Source: Clostridium sp. DL-VIII (lineage in GTDB: Bacteria; Bacillota; Clostridia; Clostridiales; Clostridiaceae). From it: 64,000 nt of DNA. The translations under genes were made by a program, and so were the position numbers. This document shows positions 36,652 to 45,084 of this stretch, in pieces. The stretch lies in contig NZ_CM001240.1 in assembly GCF_000230835.1 (NCBI RefSeq), positions 1,806,501 to 1,870,500 on the forward strand. Reading direction: 5' to 3'. How positions within the stretch are numbered: the first letter of the stretch is position 1; the number at the start of each line of letters is the position of its first letter. Below the pieces are notes generated by a model, which was given only the letters and a program-made list of their open reading frames with translations, searched no databases and had not been told where the DNA came from.

Positions 36652-36854
36652 TTTAACACTCCCTATGTAATATATTAGTTAGCTGTTTCCAACTTAAGGA
36701 CTAATTTTATAAAATTTAAAATCATATATATAATTTACCATTATATCTGACAAAATTCAAAGAAATTATTAAATATTATTGGATTTACTGATAAATATGA
36801 AGTGATTTATTTTAGTTAAAAATGTGGTATTAATTCAAAATATGGTGGAAAATG

Positions 36855-36883
36855 TATTGTAATTAGGGGGAAAATGCTATAAT
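36855..36883 (+). promoter_or_regulatory. Promoter of the exported-protein gene, copy 1
   Basis: TATTGT (36855-36860), 17 bases, then TG-C-TATAAT. The stretch from TATTGTAATTA through GGAAAATG-TATAATATA is kept in module copy 2 at 46425-46453 while the DNA around it differs, which supports function. The divergent gap 36652-36978 holds no gene. Confidence 0.6.
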
Positions 36884-36978
36884 ATATGTATATGTATGTA
36901 GTAAATAGTTATAATTTCTTGTAAAGGTAATTATAACTATTAAGCAATATTTTTAATATTGAAAGGGGTCAGAATAAA

Positions 36979-37620
36979 ATGAAAATTAGAAAGTTATTAT
37001 CAATAGGGGCAATTGGATTAGCATTAGTTAGTGCAACATCTATTGGAGCATCAGCTGCTACAACATCTGATGGATTATCTCCTAAAACTAAGACTTTAAT
37101 AAAGGTTATGGCAAAGCAACAATATCAAAATGGAAAAAATCAAACAGATTTATTTTCGGGGGTTAATAAGGATTCTAAAATTGGAAGCGTTGCAAACAGC
37201 ACTGTAATAGCAGCAGTTGGAATAGCAAGCCCAGAAGCTCAAACAAAACTTGAAAATAACATCGATTTAACTTTCGAAGCAGCATTAGATAAAGTAACTA
37301 CTAATGAAGATACTTTTTATAGATTTAAGAGCTATTTTATAACTGCTGCAGGAAAATTAGAAGAGGCTGAAAATAAAACAGGGGACAAAAGAGTTGCTGC
37401 AGAAACAGAGTTCAGAACCTTTGTAAATTTATACAATAGCAAATTAAAAGTTAACTTTGGTAAAGATGGATATGGTGAAACTAGTGCAACATTAATGGAA
37501 GGCAGCAAGCTATTAGGCGAAGTTAATGAAACTGAAGTTCAAAAAGCAATTAATGAAGTAAATGATTTAGATTATGATAAGGCTCTTGCTGCAGAAAAAG
37601 ATTTAAATAGCGCTAATTAG
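36979..37620 (+). CDS. Exported protein of unknown family, copy 1
   Basis: 213 residues. Signal peptide MKIRKLLSIGAIGLALVSAT ending near ASAA (about 26). The mature part is helical and polar, with FSGVNKDSKIGSV near 60, a TTNEDTFYRFKSYF segment, and a VNFGKDGYGETSATL segment near 160. The protein at 46550 shares these points (FSGVDKDTKIGDI, KDEDTFNKFKNKF, VTFGKDSQGKTTASI). No enzyme motif or cysteine is seen. GAAAGGGG precedes the start in both copies. Function unknown; probably a secreted or wall-associated partner of the repeat proteins on each side. Confidence 0.75.
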   Translation: MKIRKLLSIGAIGLALVSATSIGASAATTSDGLSPKTKTLIKVMAKQQYQNGKNQTDLFSGVNKDSKIGSVANSTVIAAVGIASPEAQTKLENNIDLTFEAALDKVTTNEDTFYRFKSYFITAAGKLEEAENKTGDKRVAAETEFRTFVNLYNSKLKVNFGKDGYGETSATLMEGSKLLGEVNETEVQKAINEVNDLDYDKALAAEKDLNSAN

Positions 37621-37670
37621 TGTTTAGTGAAGTATGGATTTACATCATCAAGGAGGATTAATATATTAGC

Positions 37671-39017
37671 ATGAATAAGACTAAAAGAAGCATGAGCATT
37701 ATTATTGAAGTATTATTAATGCTTAGTATAATGTTTGGGGTATTATGTATATTTTTTCAAGTGGTTATATTAAATAGAAATACATATACAAGGATACTTG
37801 AAAAGAGTAATGCTTATGAACAAGTTAAAGAATCAATATATAGTAAAATAGATGCGATATTAAGTGCTAAGAATATTAATTATGACATTAAAGAATCAAT
37901 AATAACTGAAGATGATATAAAAAGAGAAGCAGATGCAGCAATTCCAGGAATTATAGATTATCTGAAAACTGGTAAAAACAATATACAGCCAGTAGACACA
38001 GAGGTATATAAGCAAAGAGTTGCAGACATGATACATTCTACGATGCAAAGCTTAATAAAACCAACTGGAGATTTGTCTTATAACAGTCATATAGACATTC
38101 AAAATACATCAAATGCTATAGATAAATATAAAGTGGATGAAATGATGGTCGTTAAAACTAAAGCACAAGTTGGACAAGATTCTTTAAAAGTAGAAAGGTT
38201 AATGTCAAAGGATGAAGCGGAAGCTAGGGTAAGAGAAATTTTAAAGCAAAAAGGTCTTACTGAAGAACAGGCAATTCAAAAAGCAAAAGAAAAAGGAATA
38301 ACCGAAGAGCAGGCTTTAAAAATATTAGCGGGATATGGCATAACAATTGATGGGGACCCCGCAAAAGATGAAAGTGATAGTAATAAAGAAAGCTCTGGAG
38401 AAAATCAAAGTAAAGCAAGTGGAAATAATGCCTCATCAGATATTAAGAGCAGTTCGGCAGATGAAAATAACAAAGAAAGTGTTAAGTCAGGTTCTCAGAA
38501 GGGTGATGCTAAACCTGCACAAAGTGCTGGAAGTCAATTAGAGATTATACAAAATAAGTTAATTGATGAAGCTGACAATGATATTGAAAAAGAAGTTGAA
38601 AAACTAGACTTGAGCAAAGTATTCAATGATAGCAGAATTGAAAAAATTGCAAAAGTAACCTCAATAGTATATAAAATGTTTTGGATGTTTATGAGTTTAC
38701 CTATAATCTTTATGATTATTTTGATTAAAACGAATAAGAAAAAAATTATATGCTCATTAAAACAGATAAGCAGGGCTTTTTTAATAGCGGGACTGATATT
38801 ATTTTCAATATTTGCAGGTGCTCATATCTTTAAATTTTATGAAAAGATTAATATTGGGCCAGTTTATTTCAAAGAAATTATTTCTTATGCAATAAAATAT
38901 TTATTAGAACTTCTATCCGTGTATGGTCTTATAACATTGATTGTAGGACTGCTTGTGTTTATTTTTACTAGCATGAAAATAAGAAAAATAGAGTCTAAAT
39001 TATTGCAGATAAAATAG
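37671..39017 (+). CDS. Four-TM membrane protein with large extracellular low-complexity region
   Basis: 448 residues. One TM helix at about 9-31, an extracellular part of about 300 residues, then three TM helices (about 341-358, 372-390, 412-436). The outer region has two helical LTEEQA / ITEEQA units (GLTEEQAIQKAKEKGITEEQ) near 205-220, followed by a Ser/Lys/Asn/Asp-rich linker (about 235-290). AAGGAGG precedes ATG 37671. Present only in module copy 1. I do not recognise a family; the layout suggests a surface scaffold or sensor. Confidence 0.75.
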   Translation: MNKTKRSMSIIIEVLLMLSIMFGVLCIFFQVVILNRNTYTRILEKSNAYEQVKESIYSKIDAILSAKNINYDIKESIITEDDIKREADAAIPGIIDYLKTGKNNIQPVDTEVYKQRVADMIHSTMQSLIKPTGDLSYNSHIDIQNTSNAIDKYKVDEMMVVKTKAQVGQDSLKVERLMSKDEAEARVREILKQKGLTEEQAIQKAKEKGITEEQALKILAGYGITIDGDPAKDESDSNKESSGENQSKASGNNASSDIKSSSADENNKESVKSGSQKGDAKPAQSAGSQLEIIQNKLIDEADNDIEKEVEKLDLSKVFNDSRIEKIAKVTSIVYKMFWMFMSLPIIFMIILIKTNKKKIICSLKQISRAFLIAGLILFSIFAGAHIFKFYEKINIGPVYFKEIISYAIKYLLELLSVYGLITLIVGLLVFIFTSMKIRKIESKLLQIK

Positions 39018-39089
39018 TTTCGTTAGCTTAAGATATCAAGATTAACATAATAACTAAAAGCGAAAATTATTAAGGAGGGCAATATAATA

Positions 39090-40091
39090 ATGTTAAGTTT
39101 AAAATTAAGAAAAGTAGTTGCAGCAGCAACAGTTGCAGCTTCAGTATTAGCTTTATCTCCAATAGGCGCATCAGCTGAATGGAGACAAGATTCTTATGGA
39201 TGGTGGAATACAGAAGGAAGTTCTTATTCTGTTGGCTGGAGTAATATCGATAATACTTGGTATTACTTTGGTACAGATGGATATATGAAGACAGGCTGGG
39301 TTAATGATGGAGGTACATGGTACTATTTACAATCATCAGGAGCAATGAAAACTGGCTGGGTTAACGATGGAGGTACATGGTACTATTTACAATCATCGGG
39401 AGCAATGAAAACTGGATGGATAAATGATAATGGAGTATGGTATTTTGCAGCATCATCAGGAGCAATGCAAACTGGTGTAATCCAAGTTGATGGAAAGATA
39501 TACTATCTTGCACCAAGTGGAGCAATGCAAAAAGGAACTGTAACAATAGATGGTAAAGTTTATACATTTGCATTGAGCGGAGAAGCAGTTGGAAGTGTAT
39601 TACCAACTCCAACTTTAGCATTTACATCTGCAGGAGTTTCAGCAGCATTAAATACAACAGGTAGTACAGGTACAGCTACACCAATAAGCAGCGGAGGTTC
39701 ATCAGGCGGTGGTGGCGGAAGCAGCAGTAGCGGAAGCAGCACAAAAGATAAACAACAAAAAGCCATAGATAATGCATTTGTAAGAGATACAAAGATTAGC
39801 TTAGGAGCTCCAATTGATAACAATAATGGAACTGTTACAGTACAAGCAAATGTAGATTTTGCAGCAGGTGATCCAGTTAACACAACAATAGGTGGAGTGA
39901 CTTATACTGGAACAAAAAATGTACACATAAGTTTTGATGATGGTACAGATGTAGGTTTAGAGGGAAATCTTAGTGATGGATTTAAAATTCAAAAAGGTAA
40001 GAACGGAACAATAGAAACAGTAATTACTTTAGTTGGATCTGATAACACTGTAAGATATGTTACTCCAAATCCAGTACATTTTGCTTATTAA
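39090..40091 (+). CDS. Secreted cell-wall-binding-repeat protein, second type, copy 1
   Basis: 333 residues. Signal peptide about 1-29 (SPIGASAEW). Residues about 50-170 hold six 20-residue repeats (GWVNDGGTWYYLQSSGAMKT twice in succession, identical). A linker rich in Gly and Ser (about 196-222) leads to a C-terminal domain (about 225-333) with beta-strand-like stretches (NNGTVTVQANVDFAAGDPV, YTGTKNVHISFDDGT). This C-terminal domain matches that of the protein at 47234 and differs from the YGTW domain. The start has AAGGAGGG. Binds wall polymer by its repeats; role of the end domain unknown. Confidence 0.87.
   Translation: MLSLKLRKVVAAATVAASVLALSPIGASAEWRQDSYGWWNTEGSSYSVGWSNIDNTWYYFGTDGYMKTGWVNDGGTWYYLQSSGAMKTGWVNDGGTWYYLQSSGAMKTGWINDNGVWYFAASSGAMQTGVIQVDGKIYYLAPSGAMQKGTVTIDGKVYTFALSGEAVGSVLPTPTLAFTSAGVSAALNTTGSTGTATPISSGGSSGGGGGSSSSGSSTKDKQQKAIDNAFVRDTKISLGAPIDNNNGTVTVQANVDFAAGDPVNTTIGGVTYTGTKNVHISFDDGTDVGLEGNLSDGFKIQKGKNGTIETVITLVGSDNTVRYVTPNPVHFAY
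39301..39420 (+). repeat. Two near-identical 60-bp coding repeats
   Basis: The units at 39301-39360 and 39361-39420 differ at four bases and encode the same 20 residues up to the last codon. They are recent duplicates within the wall-binding region, a likely place for copy-number change. Confidence 0.85.
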
Positions 40092-40198
40092 TAACCGCAA
40101 TAGTCTTTTGGTATTAGCAAAGTATATAATTTAAAATAGTATTTATATTTCGTACATGAGTTAAGTATAGTAATTGCTATATAAGTAATTTTCTAATT

Positions 40199-40243
40199 AA
40201 AAAGCAGTGAGGCGTTTAAATTCTTACTGCTTTTTATTTTTTT
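40199..40243 (+). terminator. Terminator after module copy 1
   Basis: AAAAGCAGT / ACTGCTTTTT stem with a loop of about 17 bases, then a T-rich run. Confidence 0.75.
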
Positions 40244-40616
40244 CTTGTTTTTCTGATATTCATTTAAATAAAGTAAGAAAAGCCTACAGATTTTTCTTAA
40301 ATAATATTGTTTAGAAATCATATTTTTAAGGATTTTACCCTTGAATTTGCCATTTGTCACTAGAAGGCTTTCCTTTTGATGTGATGAAAGTATAATTTTC
40401 GGTTAAAAATATTAAAATAATGTCTAAAGCTTGTATGGCCTGCCTTTACAAGAATATTAAATTATGGTATTATAACTTAAAAGATTTATAAAATATTATC
40501 AATTTATTTGATGGATTAGCATAAATATAGTTATATAATTGCGACATTAATTGTAGGATTAAACAAAGTAGTATAGTAGGAAATTGATAATATCTAAATA
40601 GTAGGAGGATGGAAAG
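40244..40616. other. Gap before the TrpXYZ-like transporter
   Basis: AT-rich and without a gene. I looked for a T-box, whose AGGGTGG core would be expected if the transporter were controlled by tryptophan through tRNA, and did not find one. AGGAGG sits 8 bases before the start of the binding-protein gene. Confidence 0.4.
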
Positions 40617-41633
40617 ATGGTAGGAAAAAAGAAAGCAGCGATGCTATTATGCACAGTTTTAGTTGGAGGGATTCTTGCAGGATGTGGGAAAGGTGCGACA
40701 GATTCAAATAACCAAGGGGGAACTTCATCAGCAGTAAAAAATGTTGGAGTAATTCAATTGGTTCAACATGATGCTTTAGATGCATCTAATAAGGGGTTTG
40801 TTGACGGACTAAAAGAAAAAGGATATGAAGAAGGAAAAAATATTAAGATTGAACAGCAAAATGCTCAGGGTGAACAAGCTAATGCACAAACAATTGCTAA
40901 GCAATTTGTAGATTCAAAGAAAGATTTGATTTTTGCAATTGCTACACCAGCAGTTCAAGCGGCATATAATTCGACTAAAGATATTCCGATAGTATTTACA
41001 GCAGTAACAGATCCTGTAAAGGCTGAAGTAGCAAAAGATTGGAAAAGTTCAGGGACAAATGTTACTGGAACATCGGACAAAGTTCCAGTTGACAAGCAAA
41101 TAGAACTTCTTAAAAAATTACTTCCAAATGCAAAGACAATAGGTGTAATTTATAATACTTCAGAAACAAATTCAGTAGTTCAAGTTGATGAACTTAAAGA
41201 AGCAGCTGAAAAAGAAGGACTAGCAGTGAAAGAAGTTGGAGTTACTACTGTAAATGAAATAAATCAAAATTTAACAAGTGCATTAGATCAAATAGATGCA
41301 TTATATACGCCAACAGATAATACAGTTGCATCTGGTTATGCATTAGTTGGCAAACTTTGTTTAGATAAAAACGTTCCTATAATAGGTGCAGAAGAGGCGG
41401 TTGTAGAAAAAGGCGGTCTTGCATCAATAGGTATAGATTATTATAAATTAGGTAAAGAGGCAGGATACAAAGCAGCAGAAGTTTTAGATGGAAAGAAACC
41501 ATCAGATGTTGAAATAAGTACATTAAGTGATATGTCATATACTATAAATACTGATGTTGCTAAAAAGTTAAATGTAGCAATTCCATCAGATATAGAAGAA
41601 AGTTGTAAGAAGGTAACTGGAGGCGTTGAATAG
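40617..41633 (+). CDS. ABC transporter substrate-binding lipoprotein (TrpX-like)
   Basis: 338 residues. Lipoprotein signal with lipobox LAGC at about Cys23. The body belongs to the ABC_sub_bind family (PF04392): GVIQLVQHDALDASNKGF, IATPAVQAAYNSTKDIPIVF, GTSDKVPVDKQIELL and YTPTDNTVASGYALVG. Members deliver aromatic amino acids or similar compounds (TrpX of streptococci). First of three overlapping genes. Confidence 0.9.
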   Translation: MVGKKKAAMLLCTVLVGGILAGCGKGATDSNNQGGTSSAVKNVGVIQLVQHDALDASNKGFVDGLKEKGYEEGKNIKIEQQNAQGEQANAQTIAKQFVDSKKDLIFAIATPAVQAAYNSTKDIPIVFTAVTDPVKAEVAKDWKSSGTNVTGTSDKVPVDKQIELLKKLLPNAKTIGVIYNTSETNSVVQVDELKEAAEKEGLAVKEVGVTTVNEINQNLTSALDQIDALYTPTDNTVASGYALVGKLCLDKNVPIIGAEEAVVEKGGLASIGIDYYKLGKEAGYKAAEVLDGKKPSDVEISTLSDMSYTINTDVAKKLNVAIPSDIEESCKKVTGGVE

Positions 41634-42535
41634 TGGGAGTTTTAATAAATATTTTAGAACAAGGACTACTATTTTCACTAGTTTCCATTGGAGTATATAT
41701 AACTTACAAAATTTTAGATTTTCCTGATCTATCTGTAGATTCAACATTTCCACTTGGTGCTGCAATTTCTGCAGCACTGCTGGTAAAAGGAGTTAATCCT
41801 TGGATCACAATAATAGTGGCAACTATAGGTGGGGCAATAGCTGGAGGAGTAACAGCATTTTTACACGTAAAGCTTAAGATAACAAACTTAATGGCTGGAA
41901 TATTAGTTATGATAGGTTTATATTCTATAAACTTAAGAATAATGGGAAAAGCTAATATCCCATTGTTTAATACACCGAATTTGTTTAAATTATCTATTCC
42001 GGCACTAGTATTGATTTTAGTAATAGTTATTATTGTAAAAATATTATTAGATTTATATTTGAAAACAAAATCAGGATTTTTACTTAGAGCTGTAGGAGAT
42101 AATGAACAGGTGGTTTCATCTCTTGGGGTAAATAAAGATTTAGTTAAGGTTTTAGGACTTATGATAAGTAATGCGTTAGTTGCACTTGCTGGGGCGCTAA
42201 CTGCACAATATCAAGGTTTTAGTGATGTTGGAATGGGAACGGGTACAGTAGTAATGGGGCTTGCAGCTGTAATAATTGGTACATCATTATTTGAAAGAAT
42301 ATCATTTATTAAAGTGACTACATTATCAATATTTGGTGCAGTCATATATAAAGCAGCAATAGCAATTGTCTTAAAATTAGGTTTAAATGCTAATGATTTA
42401 AAACTAATGACTGCAATAATTGTAGTTATAGCATTATGTTCTAACAGTGGGGTTCTTAAATTTAAAAAGAAAAAAACTATTGTGGAAGGTGGTGCAAAAG
42501 ATGCTAAAGGTGAGACAACTATCCAAAGTATTTAA
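41633..42535 (+). CDS. ABC transporter permease (TrpY-like)
   Basis: 300 residues, about eight TM helices, branched-chain amino acid permease type (BPD_transp_2). FPDLSVDSTFPLGAA, TNLMAGILVMIGLYSINLRIMG and the loop VGDNEQVVSSLGVNKD are characteristic. The GTG start shares a base with the stop of the binding-protein gene. Confidence 0.9.
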   Translation: MGVLINILEQGLLFSLVSIGVYITYKILDFPDLSVDSTFPLGAAISAALLVKGVNPWITIIVATIGGAIAGGVTAFLHVKLKITNLMAGILVMIGLYSINLRIMGKANIPLFNTPNLFKLSIPALVLILVIVIIVKILLDLYLKTKSGFLLRAVGDNEQVVSSLGVNKDLVKVLGLMISNALVALAGALTAQYQGFSDVGMGTGTVVMGLAAVIIGTSLFERISFIKVTTLSIFGAVIYKAAIAIVLKLGLNANDLKLMTAIIVVIALCSNSGVLKFKKKKTIVEGGAKDAKGETTIQSI

Positions 42536-43295
42536 TCCAAATACAATAAATGAAAACAGGGTGTTTGATAAATTGTCTTTAGAAGTTAAACAAGGTGATT
42601 TCATAAGTATAATTGGTTCTAATGGAGCTGGTAAGTCAACATTATTGAATATGATATCGGGAACATTAGAAGCTGATACAGGGTCCATATTATTAGATGG
42701 AGATGAAGTTATTGATAAGCCGGAGTATGTAAGGTCAAAGTCTATAGGACGAGTATTTCAAGATCCATCTAAAGGTGTTGCACCTAATATGACCATATTA
42801 GAAAATATATCTCTTGCAGATAACAAGGGAAAAACCTTTGGACTTGGATTTGGTATAAATAAGAAGAGAATAGACTATTATAAAGAGATGGTGAGAGAGC
42901 TTAATTTAGGCTTAGAAGATAAACTTTATAATAAGGTATTGCTTTTATCCGGAGGACAAAGACAAGCCTTGACGCTGCTTATGTCAGTAATGTCTAAACC
43001 GAAGTTGTTGCTTTTAGATGAGCATACTGCTGCCTTGGATCCAAAAACATCGGAGATAATAATGGATATTACTAGGAAAATTGTTAGGGAAAGCGGAATA
43101 ACAACCCTTATGGTTACACATAATCTAAAACATGCTCTTGAAAATGGTAACAGACTTTTCATGATGCATAGAGGTAAAATACTAGTAGATGTTAAAGATG
43201 AAGAAAAAGAAAAGTTAGATAATAATAAACTTCTTGGGCTTTTTGAAAAAGCTAATGGAGCAGAAGCATTAAGTGATAGAACTTTATTTGGATAA
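42501..43295 (+). CDS. ABC transporter ATPase (TrpZ-like)
   Basis: 264 residues. Walker A GSNGAGKST, signature LLSGGQRQALTLLMS, Walker B LLLLDEHTAALDPKTS and switch MVTHN. ATG 42501 is chosen, with GGAAGGTGG upstream; it overlaps the permease gene by 35 bases. Completes the importer. Confidence 0.92.
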   Translation: MLKVRQLSKVFNPNTINENRVFDKLSLEVKQGDFISIIGSNGAGKSTLLNMISGTLEADTGSILLDGDEVIDKPEYVRSKSIGRVFQDPSKGVAPNMTILENISLADNKGKTFGLGFGINKKRIDYYKEMVRELNLGLEDKLYNKVLLLSGGQRQALTLLMSVMSKPKLLLLDEHTAALDPKTSEIIMDITRKIVRESGITTLMVTHNLKHALENGNRLFMMHRGKILVDVKDEEKEKLDNNKLLGLFEKANGAEALSDRTLFG

Positions 43296-43399
43296 AAGTG
43301 AAAAGTAGCATTGAGATAAAATATAAGTGAAAAATATTCAATTTGAATAAAATCACAAAATCATTAAGTATAATTTTAAATAATATGGAAATTAAATAT

Positions 43400-43446
43400 A
43401 ACAGATAAGATGAATTAATTCAATAATCTTATCTGTTTTTTATTTT
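43400..43446 (+). terminator. Terminator after the TrpXYZ-like operon
   Basis: AACAGATAAGAT / ATCTTATCTGTT stem followed by TTTTATTTT. Confidence 0.85.
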
Positions 43447-43548
43447 GAAGTGTTTATGATTGTTTAATATATGAAATATAGGTAAATAATTAAATATTCA
43501 CGTTTATCTTTATACAGATTTAAATTAATAAAGAAAAGAGGTACTTAA

Positions 43549-44121
43549 GTGAAGAAAGTTATTATACTTTTATGTTTATTTTGGATGGGATTTATATTTT
43601 TCATGTCAAGCAGCAATGGGCAGGTTTCTCATAGCGAAAGTATTAAAGTAGTTAACATAATTGAGGAAGCTAAATCAAAATTGCAAAATGAACTACCAGA
43701 TAATACAATAAGTCAGTCGAGACTAGATAAATCCACTAATAGTGATGAAAAAGTAAGTCAAAATGCAGAAGTAAACCATGAGGCACAAGCAAATAAAAAT
43801 ACACCTAATTTACAGTCAGCAAAATTAAGTCAATTAGATCAAATAATCAGAAAAAATGCCCATGGATTTTTATATATGACATTAGCTATTTTTGTAAGCG
43901 GCATACTGTTCATATATAACAAAAAAGGAAAGGATGCAGTGATTTACATATTATTTATTTGCTTGCTTTATGCAGTAACTGATGAATTCCATCAGTCTTT
44001 TATCCCTGGGAGAACAGCTATGGTTAGTGATGTTTTAGTAGATTTTTCTGGCTCAATAATAGGCTTAGCAGTTTTTTATTTCATTTATTATAAGATATAT
44101 ACTTCTAAAAAAAGGTGTTAA
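43549..44121 (+). CDS. VanZ-like membrane protein, module copy 2
   Basis: 190 residues, closely similar to the product of 32647: the same start (CLFWMGFIFFMSSSNGQVSHS), a polar variable middle, ANKNTPNLQSAKL, IIRKNAHGFLYMTLAIF and YAVTDEFHQSFIPGRTAMVSDVLVDF. The middle (about 35-85) is the least conserved part between the two. GTG start with AGAGG upstream. Confidence 0.9.
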   Translation: MKKVIILLCLFWMGFIFFMSSSNGQVSHSESIKVVNIIEEAKSKLQNELPDNTISQSRLDKSTNSDEKVSQNAEVNHEAQANKNTPNLQSAKLSQLDQIIRKNAHGFLYMTLAIFVSGILFIYNKKGKDAVIYILFICLLYAVTDEFHQSFIPGRTAMVSDVLVDFSGSIIGLAVFYFIYYKIYTSKKRC

Positions 44122-44232
44122 GCACTAGTATAGAGATTAACTGTGTAAAATCTTTAAGAAGATTAAATGTAGGTTATAATTAAATTATTAGGTGATTTTA
44201 TGATATAGTTATTGTATAGAGGAGATGATAGT

Positions 44233-44808
44233 ATGGAACCTAATAAATTAGAAAACTCATTATTAAAAGAAGAATGGATTAATAATGTAAAATATATGTC
44301 GCCAAGACCTATATATAATCATATAGAGTTACAAGGAGAATTATATTTACAATTAAAAAATTATTTCAAGAAGTCTTGTAATGTTTCAATTGAAGCTGCT
44401 TTATTTCTAACTAAAGAAGATCCAACTATTATTAAATCTGATAAAAATAGTATTGATAATTTAATAAAATCGAAAAAAGCTGAAGTGGCTCCAGATGTTG
44501 CAGTGTATTGTGACAAAAATCAAATTTTTTATAGAGGTTATATAGGAATTCCACAATTAATTATAGAAGTTTTAAGTCCATCAAATCCGGATGATGATCT
44601 TATTTCTAAAAAAGACCTATATGAAGAATATGGTGTACCAGAATATTGGATTGTATCACCAATGAGTAAAAAAATATGGATCTATTCATTAGTAAATAAT
44701 AAATATGAATTGAAGCATAGTTGTACATTAAACGAGAAATTTAATGCTATAAGGTTTAAAGATTTAGAAATAGATTTATCAGAAGTGGAACTAATAGAAG
44801 AAGATTAA
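44233..44808 (+). CDS. Uma2-family (DUF820) putative endonuclease
   Basis: 191 residues. NVKYMSPRPIYNHIELQGELYLQL, AEVAPDVAVYC, PQLIIEVLSPSNPDDDLISKKDLYEEYGVPEYWIV with the PD/ExK-like core is the Uma2 signature. These restriction-endonuclease-fold proteins are common in cyanobacteria and clostridia; their role is unknown and many may come with mobile DNA. ATG 44233 has GAGGAG about 9 bases upstream. It replaces the ABC transporter position of module copy 1. Confidence 0.88.
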   Translation: MEPNKLENSLLKEEWINNVKYMSPRPIYNHIELQGELYLQLKNYFKKSCNVSIEAALFLTKEDPTIIKSDKNSIDNLIKSKKAEVAPDVAVYCDKNQIFYRGYIGIPQLIIEVLSPSNPDDDLISKKDLYEEYGVPEYWIVSPMSKKIWIYSLVNNKYELKHSCTLNEKFNAIRFKDLEIDLSEVELIEED

Positions 44809-44997
44809 ATTATTTTGGAAACAGTTAAAGGATTGCTAAGGGAAATGTTATTCTATAAAAAGTGTTTAGAAAGATATGTACATTAGTAAGTGAGGTACAA
44901 GTTCAGCACAAGCATCTAGGAAATTTAAAACTTTTCGGGGACAAGTATAAAAATTATATATGGAATAGATAGAACAGATTAGGTTAATAAAAAATAT

Positions 44998-45056
44998 AAA
45001 GTATGTTGTTACAGTTTGTCTTAATTATAAAAACTGTAACAGCATACTTTAATTTT
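44998..45056. terminator. Bidirectional terminator in module copy 2
   Basis: AAAGTATGTTGTTACAGTTT pairs with AAACTGTAACAGCATACTTT (one G-U) around a loop of 13 bases. Same position relative to the YGTW gene as the hairpin at 35406. Confidence 0.75.
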
Positions 45057-45084
45057 ACTTAAAATTAAATAAGTAAAGTATATA

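Noticed and set aside
39240..39500. CRISPR-like regular repeats
   Set aside because: The 60-bp units are contiguous and in frame, encoding 20-residue protein repeats; there are no spacers.
40244..40616. Possible T-box before the TrpXYZ-like operon
   Set aside because: No AGGGTGG core or specifier structure was found, in contrast to the clear T-box before alaS.
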